A DNA stretch of 64,000 nucleotides from Cladocopium goreaui (Eukaryota; Sar; Dinophyceae; Suessiales; Symbiodiniaceae), in NCBI GenBank assembly GCA_947184155.2, contig CAMXCT020000904.1:122004-186003 (forward strand), read 5' to 3'. Shown here piece after piece: positions 46,976 to 58,974 of the stretch; position 1 is the stretch's first letter; each line of letters opens with the position of its first letter. Below the pieces are notes generated by a model. That model was not told the DNA's origin. It searched no databases and saw only the letters and a program-made list of their open reading frames with translations. Both the position numbers and the translations under genes were made by a program.

Positions 46976-47221
46976 TGCACAAATGTCACAAAACAAAATT
47001 ATATAAACAATAAAACATCATGTGCTTGTTCACACAAACAAAGGAAACATAGCAACTATGCCATCATCATTCACTTAGACAGATGACCACAATATGCAAC
47101 CCACAGCACCACAGAAACATGCAGCACAAATGACTTCCCCTCAGGACATATGTCAGACCATGATGCCAATGACACACGACACAAGGAACTGAACAGATGA
47201 CCTCAGCCAAAACAGATGACC

Positions 47222-48809
47222 TCAGCCAAAAATCTGCTCGATCTCAGTCTCCATAGCAGTCTCACCTTCGGCCTCCACAAGCTCCCACTCAGACGGCACA
47301 TGTTCCATCTCCGACTGCCAGGTCCTCTCACACCTCATCGGGCAGTGGTGCAGAGGGATGCCGCCCGGACGTGAGGCCCTCCACTTTGACAGGCACTCAT
47401 TGTGACACACATGTGCACAAGGCAGGGCTGTCACCGACTCTCCCACTTGGACCTTCTCCAAGCAGATGGGGCATGGATCTGGCTCCTCTTCGGCAGGCTC
47501 TGACACATGTGCTTCCACATCTGACGACAGGCTGTTGTCACTCTCATCATCAGACATGGCATCTTCACGTGGAGGTGGGCGGGCAGCAGCCTTTGACTGA
47601 GCAGCAGGGACAGGTGTTCCAGGAGCACGACGATAAGCTCGAACAGGAGTGCAAGGAGGTGCTGGTGTCAGGAGTCCCACCATGTGACACAACTTGCTGC
47701 ACAGATGTCGCAGCAGGCTGCACATGTGTCACAGGGGCCACTGCAGTTGCTGGCTGGACTGTCGCAGCAGGCTGCACATGTGTCACAGGGGCCACTGCAG
47801 TTGCTGGCTGGACTGTCGCAGCAGGCTGCACATGTGTCACAGGGGCCACTGCAGTTGCTGGCTGGACAGTGACAGGTGTCCCATCAGCTTGTACCAGCTC
47901 TGGGGGCTGCACAGGGCTGTCTTGAGGTGGTGCAAGCCCAAACATCTGACCAACATCACCATTCCCTGTGGACACCTCTGCCACAGTGCGCTTCTTCTTG
48001 GCCTTCATCCACGAATTGTCCTGATCAGTGCAACATGCAGAACAGCCCATATCCCAATATGATGTTTTCACTCAGCCATGTAATGTGAAACCAAAACATC
48101 AAAACACAAAATATTTTCAAATTCATTTCGAGTGTCCCAGCCATGTGGATAGGCTTGCTGCAGGACAGCATCATCACATGGAGACAAAGGTAACTTGCTC
48201 ACAATTGTCTCAATGTGTGCTTGGCCACAGGAGATCGCCCGAATCCAGCAGTTGAAGAGATCTGTGTATGTCACCACACCTGAGTCGGTCGGGAAACTGA
48301 CTTACTCTATCAGTAAATGCATAGATTCACATTAACATAATAAAAGCATTATACTACCACACTACCAAAATACACTATAAGATACACACCATGGCACGAA
48401 GATCATTGATTCGAGTTGTAGGGTTCAACCGGGTACACATGTACACAAGGGCCAGGAGACCAGTGTTGCTCAACGCATGAGTCATGCTAGGGTCCAAGTC
48501 TTTGCAAAGCCATTCCAATCCCTCTGACAAACGACACCGAGGTGTTTGACGCAAAAAGGTCACTGAAGAGGAAATCTTGTCCTGGACACCTGACCCAATC
48601 ACCTGTCCCCTCTCTGGTAGTGCACGACGCTCCTCCTGCTTCTCCTCCTCTTTCTTCTCTTCCTTCACCTCCCTTTCATCCCCCGATTCCTCATCAAGAG
48701 CTGGTTGCTGCATTGCCATCTGTGCCATTTGGGGCAACATCATCATCAAAGGGTTCATCATCATTTGCTGCTGCTGAAGCCTCTGACGCTTCGATGCTGA
48801 CATTGGCAT
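47222..48809 (-). CDS. RING-finger protein, about three exons
   Basis: Exon 1 from ATG 48,809 (MPMSASKRQRLQQQQMMM) is Met/Gln-rich then acidic/Lys-rich, and includes GLEWLCKDLDPSMTHALSN. Exon 2 is at ~48,300-48,075 (TYTDLFNCWIRAISCGQAHI). Exon 3, from ~48,010, has three 18-residue Pro/Ala/Thr/Val repeats, then an acidic stretch and a RING-type zinc finger: CPICLEKVQVGE, LPCAHVCHNECLSKW, HCPMRC. RING domains usually mark E3 ubiquitin ligases. A frame change near 47,680 is either a further small intron or an indel. The stop is at 47,222. Confidence 0.65.
47700..47870 (-). repeat. 54-bp coding repeat, three copies, each carrying the palindromic motif
   Basis: Three nearly identical 54-bp units (18 residues, containing VAPVTHVQPAATVQPA). 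Each unit holds the 9-mer ACATGTGTC with core ACATGTGT. Confidence 0.85.
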
Positions 48810-48814
48810 GGCTC

Positions 48815-50830
48815 AGTACAGATGACAAATCAGCACAAAAGAGACAGGTTCCACGAGGACACTTGAATTGACCGAGATCGCTGCACATACCCCACAAATC
48901 AGCACAAGTGTCCAATGGTTGTCCATGCGTTTTTTTTTGAATTCTATATTTTTTTACTAGTGTTTTGAGATCATTTCAGAACTTTTGAGAGATTTTGAGA
49001 AATTTTGAGAGATTTTGAGAGATTTTGAGAAATTTTGAGAGCTTAGGCTCAAACACACATCCTCTGCAACCAACAGGAGATCCTCACTCGGGTCCACACA
49101 TGTCCACATACCTGAAAGGTTCAACCAGAAAGGACATCAAGTAGATCAAGATGAAGTCAAGTTGAGACATCTGTTGAGACATCAGTTGAGACATAAGTTT
49201 CAAGCGACAAGTGCAGGACTGTCACACATGTTCACAGCATTGGATTGTTGCTAAGAAGCAGCACCTACACCACCCTGACCAACCAAGGCAATGACAATCA
49301 ACCCAAGTTGCACTCAAAATGCCATACAAGGTAAGACAGCTGTGCAGGAGATGCTACAGGACATGTGAATAGTTGACTATGTAGCATGTCAGGACATATG
49401 TGTCACACCCACTTTGTCATTTTTCACATAAAATACAAATCAGCAAACAGGTCTCTTCACCAGAGGTGCAGGACTTTCCAGGCTCCAGTCCATGGTGTCA
49501 TGGCAGTCAAGATGCTCCATCACCTGCAATCAATAAGTATACACGAATGCACTGAAACTTCAGTTCCAGACTCATCAAACCAGAACATGACACAGATTCA
49601 GACACATTTCAGAACATGACCACACCTGTCGCTGGATAGTTTCATGCCAGCCAGACAAATGTCCACTTCGGAAGGGTCCTGGAGCCCTCCGCCAACTGCA
49701 GAACTCAGTGTACCACAGGAGCAATGATAATGTAGATGTCATATAATATATGACGATTCTATATTTGCATTTTATGATACTTTGCATTCTATTATTTGCA
49801 TTATAGATTCATTGATTACAACCTCTTCACTCAAGCATGGTGTATTTCCATGTCATGGCGCTGAGTCCTGAGCACTATTGCCACCAGTAAAGCACCTTGG
49901 GATAAAATTGATGCACAAGTGGTCAATTACACAAGTCTACAATGGGCAATTGACACATGTCACAGAATCATTGACTCAGAGAGAGAGCTCCAAAGAGACC
50001 TTTTTTTCTCCAGTTTGGGAAGCGGAATGTCACTTATGATGCGAAGTGACAGCAAAATGACCCATCCAGCAATCTGTCTTGACCACCATGAACCAAACAA
50101 ATTTTCAACTGTGTATGCCTGGAGGATTAAATTTGGACATGTATATTCTTATCCTTATCGATATATATTATTTAAATGTATATAACAATAATAATAATAA
50201 TATATATATTATATTGAACATCTTGCACATTAAGACACATTGCTGGTTTGATCAAACAATGTCAGACAAATGTTGACAAATGAATCCCTTGATAGATATT
50301 GACAAATGTTCCTACCGGGAAGCTAGGTCCAATTGTCTCAGCTCTCTCAGACAGTTGTCTTAGTTCGAGTGTCAAAGCAGACAAGCACACCGAACTGCAG
50401 CAATCAAATCATGCAACACAAGGATTCTGATGAATTAGAAGACACATGTTCAAAATGCAAAAGAGCAAAATACAAATATAATTAAATGAGGCAAGGTACC
50501 CAAATTCGACGCGAAGTAGCGCTGATCCGAACGTCGAAAACGAGGGTTCCGGAAGAGCAGCTTGAACCTGAGACACACGAGCCATCAGCATATACACAGG
50601 AAAGCTCAATTTGGACATATGAAACATTTGGACATATGAAACATTTGTGCACAACAAGTAGCAGCAGCTTCACCATGCGAACTCTTCCAAGCTCGAAATC
50701 TTGAAGGTTCCAGAACAATTGGATGGTGCTACTGTAGATCCCATGGTCCTCCATGATCTCAGTCCTTAGATAAGTCACAAGTGCCAGGAGTGATAGACAC
50801 AAGTTCTGAAACACATGTCAAATGAATTAG
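48815..50830 (-). pseudogene. Exon fragments of an unrecognised gene
   Basis: Coding-looking segments on the minus strand: ~50,814-50,655 (EIMEDHGIYSSTIQLFWNLQ), ~49,690-49,629 (DPSEVDICLAGMKLSSD), ~49,535-49,465 (VMEHLDCHDTMDWSLES) and ~49,300-49,245 (GQGGVGAAS). The middle two duplicate exons of the gene at 50,857; the last duplicates an exon end of the gene at 41,184. No start, stop or continuous splice path can be drawn, so this may be a decayed mosaic. A TTTTGAGAGA-rich run lies at 48,960-49,030. Confidence 0.4.
49305..49690 (-). repeat. Exon-pair duplication, copy 1
   Basis: About 385 bp closely matching 52,110-52,515 in the same orientation. It spans two short exons and the intron between them (shared CAATCAATAAGTATACACG). 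It differs by scattered substitutions and a small indel near 49,500. Confidence 0.85.
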
Positions 50831-50856
50831 TACAGTCATTAAAGTTGAAAGCCAAG

Positions 50857-53800
50857 CTACATCACTTCATCTGGAATGTCGAATTGTGGGATCTCCAGCT
50901 CCTCTTCGGACAAATGTGGCTCATCCTCCTCCTCCTCATCCTCTATCACCTCCACATAGTCCTCCTCCTCTGACACATGTCCCACTGACACACGTCCCTT
51001 GCCCTTCCCCTTGCGCCACGGGGGGGGGCACCCCCGGAGGGGGGGGAGGAGGCGACTCCGACACTTGTCGCTTCTTTCGCCAGGAGACGCTCTTCGATCT
51101 CGCACGGCTCTTCGATCTCGCGCGCCTGGCTCCACCTGCAGCCATTGGAGGTGAAGGGGATGACAAGAAAGGGATGAAGTCATCATCCACCATCATCCCA
51201 TCATCACCATCATCACTATCATCCACATCATTACCATCATCACCATCATCACCATCATCATCCACCTCCATGCATCCCCAACCTCCTCCGACAATTGTAC
51301 ACTCTTCATCATCCTCCTCAAAGGCCGAGGTGTTGACATGTATCCTTCTTGATGACGCCGAGGCAGCCTTCGCACTGGCCCCCAAGAACTCTGTCCCCGT
51401 CTTCTTCTTGGGCATTGCCTTCACCTTGGCCTTGGGCATGGCCTGCAAGTGGACAAAGTGACAATTGTGAGACATATGTCAGCAGCAACATCCAGCTCAG
51501 ACACATCAAACATTCAGATGCTATTCACATCAGTTTGCAAGACTTGCTCAACACAACAATACAACTGCATTTGCAGCCTTAAGTTAGTTTCACAGCAGCA
51601 GCAATGACAAATCTCTAGCCTTGGGGGCTGGTCCGACAGTTGTACCACTTCTGACTTCCTCGATGTAGGGGACCAAGTGGTCAAACCTGGGCAACATGAC
51701 ATGGGTTATGCAAAATGTCAATCATTACACAACCGTTTGTTCCATTTGAAGGGTACTTAAGCTAATTTTCTCCAACAGTGAAGTCAAATTCAAATTTGAG
51801 CACAGTGTGAAAATGAATCTAATGCAGCCAGAACACCCCTCAAAGTAGCCATTTCTGAATTGACAAATGTATTGGTTGATGTACTCAGCTGTGAATCTCT
51901 TGAAGTCGGTAAACTCCACATCTGTCGTATTCAGCAGCTGAGTCATGCAATCAACCCAAGACATATCTCCTCGCATATAGGCGTGACACATCTCCACATC
52001 TTGTTGCCAGTTCGTGCTTGTGGATTGGATGCAGAGCACAGGCTGACACCCGATGGCCTTAGGTTGAAAAGAAATGAACAGCTGCATTGAAATACATCAG
52101 CAGCAATCTCAATCAAGAGCCAAGTTGCAATCAAAATGCCGTACAAGGTAATAGCGCAGACAATTGTACGGTGCCATCCAGCTGTGCATGAGATCCTGCA
52201 GGACATATGTCAATAGTTGACTATGTAACATGTGTCAAACCCACTTTGTCATTTTTCACATAAAATACAAATCAGCAAACAGGTTTCCTCACCAGAGGTG
52301 CAGGACTTTCCAGGATCCAGTCCATGGTCTCCATGAAGTCAGGATGCTCCATCACCTGCAATCAATAAGTATACACGAATGCACTGAAACTTCAGTTCCA
52401 GACTCATCAAACCAGAACATGACACAGATTCAGACACATTTCAGAACATGACCACACCTGTCGCTGGATAGCTTCATGCCAGCCAGACAAATGTCCACTT
52501 CGGAAGGGTCCCGGAGCTCGCCTTAATGAAGTCAAGAGTTTGAATTCAAACTTGCCCAACATTCCTGCATGACTTGAAGATGATTTTACAAGCCAAACAC
52601 ATGGGGCAATGGAATAGTACAGCCAAGGGACTCCACTGGCATGCCCAGGTCAACCCGGTGCCACTCGTTCGGGGACATGAACTGACACATGTCTCCAACG
52701 TTCTTCATCCAATGTTCCGACACATATTCCTGCAGGAAAGAGGCTATCATGCATATCAAACACTTAAACCAAAAAATGGCAAGAAGTACCAATCAGTTTC
52801 CTCAAGGCAAACCAACACAAAAAGCAAAAAGCAGTCATGCACAGCAACATCAATCAGTCCTGACGCATGTTCTGCCATTTCTTGCCCTGGCCGTATCCCG
52901 CAATGACCACTTTCTCTGGCCACTGCACAATCTTGTCCCGGTTGTACCGGGAGGACAGTTGTCCGATGCAGTCCGGCAGGACACTTGTTTCAGCGGCATT
53001 GCGGACAATCTCAGCCAATGGCAGTGCGACCGAATCAAGTCAGACAGAAGGGAAACAACAGGTGATCCATCAGAATTGAAACAGACGATGCACTCCCTAT
53101 AGATACTTTGAACGTCTGAATGTTTTAGATAAATATGCTGCCAAGTTACTGTTCTGATCTCATCCAGGGTTTTTCCACGGAAGAACCCATGATGGATTTG
53201 GAGCCTTAATCACAACAAGTCAGACACTTTCAATGCCCTCAATCACAGGAAAAGGCATTATTCAAGACAAATGTGACAGCTATGAATTTTTCTGAAAGTG
53301 AAAGGCAGATCTGAGAACCTGTCCTTTTGACATGCCGCCAGGTTGATGTGAGGGTCCAGCTCGTGACATCGCCCTTCTGCTCTTCCGACAGTTGTCCACA
53401 AAGCTCCAATGCCCGGGCCGGGCTCAGCAGCGAGAGCAAGTAGATGGCCTGATCCAGAGAAGCACAGCATTCAACAATGCAGCAACTCATCACATTTGAA
53501 CAGTGGCAATAAGCAAGAAGGCAAGACAAAATCATAAAAGCAGACATGGCACTTGCTGGGCTTTCCTGAATCAAGATCTGATCAATGCAGAATTGACACA
53601 TGTAAACTGTAAACTTCTCATCAGTGACAATGTAGCAACTGCAAACAGTGTGTCATTTAGAAAGAAACTTGAACAGTTCAGTGCACAATCTGGCAAGGCT
53701 TGACTTGAGGTTAAGACAAGAGTCCGGTGCCCTTCAAGAGCCTCTCGCTCTGATTTAGATAGTGCCAGGGAGGGCAGAGCCACGCTATTGCCCGAGGACA
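50857..53800 (-). CDS. Multi-exon protein of unknown function with acidic and RS-like C-terminus
   Basis: Probable start ATG 53,800 (MSSGNSVALPSLALSKSE). Supported exons: ~53,455-53,330 (LSPARALELCGQLSEEQ), ~53,020-52,860 (AEIVRNAAETSVLPDCIGQL), ~52,735-52,610 (EHWMKNVGDMCQFMSPNEW), ~52,515-52,455, ~52,357-52,295, ~52,066-51,855 (QSTSTNWQQDVEMCHAY), ~51,690-51,600 (RFDHLVPYIEEVRSG) and ~51,445-50,857. The last exon has a basic start, an Asp-rich stretch, an Arg/Ser segment (RRARSKSRARSKS) and an acidic end finishing PDEVM; within it the frame changes over a Pro/Gly tract near 51,030, by splice or indel. No family recognised; exon joins are unproven. Confidence 0.5.
52110..52515 (-). repeat. 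Exon-pair duplication, copy 2
   Basis: The second copy of the 49,305-49,690 segment, inside the gene at 50,857-53,800, where its two exons fit a continuous series. Confidence 0.85.
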
Positions 53801-54949
53801 TATGAAGGCAAATGTGACAAATGTGACAAATGCAAAGTAGCTGTGAAAGTAGCTGTGAAAGTAGCTGTGAAAGTAGCTGTGAAAGTAGGTGTGAAAGTGA
53901 GTGAGTCGATCGACAGTGCATCATCATTTTTCAGTCATTAGAATTATATCTTTACTTGTCATCATTTTTCATTATAACCTTATATTGTCCACATGTATAT
54001 GCATTTACTCCGAAGAAATGTTTGCTTGACATATCTGCACGACATTTCATAGGTCTGAGTCGGAAAATGGCAAACATTGTCAATGTCAGATGTCTCACAT
54101 GCATCAAACACTTCAACGAAAGACTCTCTGAACAAATTAAAGTCTTGACTTTGCTAGTTCAGTGAGCTGTTGTATTAACTAATCATCATGTCCCAGGTTG
54201 GTGATCCAACTTGAGCTTGGCACCACTAACCAAGAACTTGCAGAGAAGACAATGTATAGACCTTGATCAGCCTGGCAGCAGATTCCGAAAGAACTGTATG
54301 GAACAAAGTGGAAACCATTTATTAAACTCTGGAGCTACTTGGATATGTCATATTGAACAGCAGTAGCCAAGATCTAACTAAAATAAATGCCATAAGCTTG
54401 TGGACACATGTCACAGTCACAAGTCTCATAAGACCACACCTCATTGGTAAGAGCCTGGGCACAAGAATAAGTTTGATACAAGTTCAGACCCAGTGAATCA
54501 GTGAATCAGAAACGACACAAGTAACACCTAACTAAACATCATCATTCACTGGATTCTTGACTGAGCTCTCCACATCTCCAAATAGTTCCACACCTTGGCC
54601 AGCAGGAATTTAAACATGTGTGACATATATAAAATAAAACTGCTGAAAGATCTTGACATCAAGTTCATATTCAGACAAAAGTTCGGAACAACATTGAATC
54701 ACAAGTGTGTCTTTGCTTCGTCCTGTTTTTTTGTCCATCCGATCCCCTGACAATTGCTCATGCCTCACAGTCTGTCGCTACTATCGACCACACACAGACA
54801 AACTAGGCATAATTAAGGCAGAATAACAGACAACTTGGCACCATTGGTGCAACATGACATGTGTCTAACAAAAATATCACCATTTTCAGTGACATTTGAC
54901 ACAGTCACAGCACATAGCAAAGTACATATGTGCAATATACAAAAAGACA
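53801..54949. other. Spacer with dispersed palindromic motif, no gene recognised
   Basis: No coding segment is supported. Next to the gene start is a short run of GACAAATGT and of GAAAGTAGCTGT repeats (53,810-53,900). Core ACANNTGT sites continue, so their density does not depend on coding sequence. Confidence 0.5.
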
Positions 54950-55631
54950 TTAGACGCAATCATCTTCCACCACTTGAGTGTCATCCCAATCATCACCATA
55001 TTGAGGTACAGTTTGAGGAATCTCATCATCACCATCATGACAACGGAAATCATCAGGTGGCTCAACCTGGGAATCTGTAACCCACTCACCATGACACATG
55101 TGACCACCACGAACTGGAGAATTCTGAGGCCCCACTGGCTCTGACACATCTGCATCCTTCTCCTCAAGAAACGCATTCGACCTTCTGAGCGACTTGCATG
55201 GCGACTGGAACGAGGGACAAGTCTTCCTCTTACCCTTGCCCTCAAGAGTGCCAAACACTTGTACAGATTTGTTCGGGCCACGCATAGTGATGGTAATATT
55301 CCATGGTCCATCCTGACTGATGACAAGAGTTCAGAAACAAATTGAACTCTACAATGATATATTGTGGGGAATCTACTGACATATGAGTTTCAACATTGGG
55401 CATCCACAAAAACAAAATTCTTGTCTTAGATGCAGCATGTGCTAAATGAAAAAAACATGAAATATTGTCACTGACGAACATCAGACCAGGGACAGGCAGC
55501 GGCTCAGCATCACTGACAAGACATCTGTACTCACCTGTGCGCCACTTGAGGACATCCATGACACTTGTCCCCGTCACCTTTTCCCAACCCTTCTGCGTGT
55601 CCCCCTTGGAAAGAAGATCAACTGTCGCCAT
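54950..55631 (-). CDS. Small two-exon protein, unknown
   Basis: Exon 1 from ATG 55,631 (MATVDLLSKGDTQKGWEK) through VMDVLKWRTG. The second exon (~55,310-54,950) reads DGPWNITITMRGPNKSVQVF, then a basic stretch (KGKRKT) and an acidic end (DDWDDTQVVEDDCV). The join is in frame if the donor is CACAGGT|GAGTAC and the acceptor TCAG|GATGG, that is a non-canonical GA-AG intron; a GT donor one codon earlier would shift the frame. No family is recognised. Confidence 0.5.
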
Positions 55632-56332
55632 GGGACACAGCTGACAAATGTAACAAATGATCTGGGCGGGACAAATGATTTGTGGTGAACTGCGCCTGGG
55701 CCACAAAGATAACGCAGGACATAACAAGTGCTGCAAGAATATGTTTGTATAACAAGTGAGGACCATGATAACTGGTGTCAAACAAGGCATCAGCTCCTAG
55801 TGAAGTTGAGCGTTCCCAATATTGAGGCCTGCACTGCTCCACACACCCACAGAGCACCTGGCACACGCTTGGCTAGTAACAGACACATGTGTACACTGGA
55901 ACTACTGGAATGCAAGGGTTTGGATGACTTGCCAAGCTTTCATGATGATTTGATGTTCCGCCCTGCCCCCCTTGACTAACCCAAATTGAGTGAAACAAAC
56001 TACCAGTAGTGTTTGAACACAACACTCCAGATTGAAGCAGTAAAGACATATGTGATACTTGTACTAATTGCAGTACCTTTGACAGAACTGAACCCCTACC
56101 TTTTTTTCAGCTCGGGATTCGATTTTTCTGTGACCCACACATGACGCACATGACCAGGACAAATGATATAAATCAAAAAAGCCTTGACATTTGACAGTTT
56201 GTTTGAATGCAGGTTTTTGAAGTTGAAAAACTAGCATCAAACCAAACTGGAGATGTCCCAGTATGTGACAAATGTGACAATGGAAGACCTGAGCGTCAAT
56301 GATGGACAAATGTCTCAGTACGGACAAATGTG

Positions 56333-57612
56333 TCAGCGCATATGCACGATCGGTGGAGCAGGTGCAACAGGAGGGACAACTCTATCCAAATCAGCAGGCT
56401 TCAAGTAGAGCCCCCATGCCTCCAACGACACTTGTCCTGCAGGGAGGCCATGCTGAGACATGGAAATTGCTGTCACTGCAACTTTTTACAGTAGTTAGTT
56501 ATCAAACTCCATCAAAGCTATTTTTTATCATGTCTCAAAACCCCAAAAACCAAACAATCACACATGTCATGTATCACCAAACAATCACACATGTCATGTG
56601 TCCTAAATAAAAATACTGCTGCTGAGGGAAGGCACCTTGATGTACCAAAAACGTGTGCTCCTGGTTGTAGGACAACTGTACATGAAACAATTGTCCCCGA
56701 TACGGGACAACTGTAGTCTGGCATGGGAGGCGCTCGTTCAGCCATGACACATGTGCACTTAAGCTGCGCCCCCGTGGTCGGCGCTGCCCCCCTGCCCAGT
56801 CCAATGCTCTCGCGACGAGACAGTTGAAGGCAGTCCTAAGGGCAGAAAGCAGAATCAGAAATGTGACTTATATTACTTAGAATCATGTTTGGATCCCTAT
56901 GCCCCACTATAAATACCAAACACTCTTCAAGGAAGAGTTCAAGAAAACAATAATGAATGAACAACAAGTCGCTCCAGACAAATGTGCCGCTTGGCCTCCT
57001 CCACATTGATGGCAAATGCTCCTGGGTCATAGTGCCTTAGACAACAGTTTGTCCAGCAAGACCTGAACTCAAGTCATAACAAGTTCTTTCTGAACTGAAT
57101 GAAACTTCACAAATATCTCACAAATAATGTGTAAACACTAAAATTCAACATGCAGGAACATTGCGCAACTGCTTCAATTCAATATTCTATTTGATCAAAA
57201 CATAAAACAAAATAAATAGAACCCAAGTTCAAAACGAGTGACGGCTTGTGGATTTGGCCCACAGCTTCAATCAAGAGGTTGTTGGACAAATGTACCGCCA
57301 ATTGTAGCCCCCTTAGCCATCAAACAATTGTCATCAATGGCATCCCCATGAATTAAGAAACAACACCGATACCAAAAGAAAGACACAAGTAGTAGAATCA
57401 TTTCACATTGAAAATCCACTCTCAAAATATAAAATGCTGATAAATAATAAACAAAAAACTCCCGAAGATCTTCTCGAGGATTCGGGTTCGCACTTGCCAT
57501 CTTGCGAACAACGAATTGGGTGCCCTCCTCACCCATCCCACACAGGTACTCAAACACAAGTTCTGTGGACACCTGTGAGTCCATTTGGCGTTCCACTTCA
57601 CCATGACGAGCC
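56333..57612 (-). CDS. Multi-exon protein, unknown
   Basis: Probable start ATG 57,612 (MARHGEVERQMDSQVSTE). Supported exons: 57,612-~57,450, possibly ~57,340-57,280 (NCLMAKGATIGGTFVQQ), ~57,045-56,955 (DPGAFAINVEEAKRHICLER), ~56,830-56,630 (ALDWAGGQRRPRGRSLSAHV, then VQLSYNQEHTFLVHQG) and ~56,446-56,333 (VSLEAWGLYLKPADLDRVV, ending APPIVHMR and stop). No domain is recognised. It is the first gene in the motif-rich cluster in the direction of transcription. Confidence 0.5.
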
Positions 57613-58422
57613 ATGACAAATGACGACAAATGACGACAAATGACGACAAATGTCGAGTCAGCCGGGACAAAACAGCGAAGTCAAAACTCTTGGGACAGAT
57701 GTCTGCGGTGATCAGCCAAGATATCAATATTTGAGTGGCAACTGCAATGATCAATGACTGGAATGAGAGGTAATTAAAACAGAATCCCTAAAATACAGAC
57801 ATGTGGGCAGCTAGCCTAGAGAGTTGACACAGAACCCATCCCAATGCCCAAGACAAGTCAGTAACACCTGTGTCAGTGACCTTCACGATGAAGAGGTGTT
57901 GATCAAGTTCATGACGAAGAGAAACCAAGAGCAGCGGCAGGGCAAGACGGTGGACAAGTAAGGAAAACAATGTAACTAGTAAGTATGTATTTTGTGGACA
58001 CATGTCACCATTCCCCATGTCTGTATTGGGGATATGTTAATTTTGCATATGCATATGGGATAATCAACCAGAGGATATCAAATATTTCAATTTCATGTAT
58101 TCATATCATATGATATCATATGAATATATAGTTTTAAATAACATAAAGTCTCTGCAAACAAAATGTGGCAAAACAAAACTGTAGCTGCAAACAGTTGACT
58201 TGAAAAGAAAACAAACATGTGGGTGACGTGATCTTGTTCGATTAAGTTTCCTTATTCAAAACTCATTTTTTCTCAAAATTTCTCTTTTTCCCAAGTTTTC
58301 TCATATTTTCCCATGTTTTCCCATGTTTTCTCATTTTAAAACTCTTTAAACCTCAAAATTTCTCAATATAACTCTTGAAAAAACCTACCCTATCCAGAAC
58401 CCACCTAGGTCAAGGTAGCACA
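57613..58422. other. Spacer; the motif-rich zone ends here
   Basis: Holds four tandem ACAAATG(A/T)CG sites (57,615-57,655) and the last full palindrome at 57,997. From about 58,020 the sequence becomes AT-rich, with TTTTCTCA and TTTTCCCATG repeats at 58,255-58,380. No gene is seen. Confidence 0.55.
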
Positions 58423-58974
58423 TTACAAGTGGTGAACTGTTGATGTCGTGGTAGCCACTGGTGGAGGTTGAAGAACTCGAGGTGGGTAAGGTGATCCTGG
58501 TAGAGGTATGGGTGGTGTGGTCAGTGTCTGAGCTGGAGCCGGAGCGGTTGGCCATGTCGTTGGGAAAGCCGGTGCCGTTGGAGTTGCAAAAGCTGGTGAA
58601 GCGGAATGGAAGGTAGTTGTGTCGGGGGCCGTTGCAAGGGAAGTGAATGACAGAGGCGGCATAGTGGAAGCTGTCGGCTGGGGCGAAGTCGAAGAAGGCC
58701 ACGTAGGATGTAATGCCGAAGGTTGTCCAAACAAATGTTCAACTGGCGTTGGTGTGGTTCCGGGCATGTGAGGTGGATTGATCGAATACTGTTGTGGTTC
58801 AATAGGGTATGCAGGTTGAGGAGTTGAGGTCGGAGGTGGTGCTGTTGTTGGCCATGTCATAGTTGGTCTGGGTGTAGATGCAATAGAAGCTGATTGCGGT
58901 GGCCACGTCAAAGATGGAGTCGCAGGCTGCGGCGTGGTAGGCCATGACGTCGGAGGAGTAGTCCACGGGTACAT
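58423..58974 (-). CDS. Pro/Thr/Ser/Ala-rich protein
   Basis: 183 residues from ATG 58,974 (MYPWTTPPTSWPTTPQ) to a stop at 58,423. Low complexity throughout, with repeated TWP and PTT motifs and no globular part. Its composition resembles the N-terminal third of the ORF1-like gene at 35,960, so it may be a fragment or relative of that gene. It has one ACAAATGT site and otherwise belongs in character to the left-hand array and not to the motif-rich cluster. It stands about 530 bp from the right direct repeat. Confidence 0.5.
   Translation of the reverse strand: MYPWTTPPTSWPTTPQPATPSLTWPPQSASIASTPRPTMTWPTTAPPPTSTPQPAYPIEPQQYSINPPHMPGTTPTPVEHLFGQPSALHPTWPSSTSPQPTASTMPPLSFTSLATAPDTTTFHSASPAFATPTAPAFPTTWPTAPAPAQTLTTPPIPLPGSPYPPRVLQPPPVATTTSTVHHL

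Larger units (their letters stand above)
39076..58006. other. Interval saturated with the palindrome GACANNTGTC
   Basis: Hand counting gives about 113 ACANNTGT cores in 18.9 kb (random expectation about 4.6) and at least 32 full GACANNTGTC (expectation about 0.3). Elsewhere in the window (about 45 kb) I found about six cores and no full 10-mer. The first full site is at 39,076 and the last at 57,997. NN is mostly AA/TT, CA/TG, AT, CT/AG or AC/GT. Sites occur in exons, introns and intergenic DNA and in all reading frames. Many more half sites (ACANNTGA, CAAATGTC) occur. Function unknown. Confidence 0.85.
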
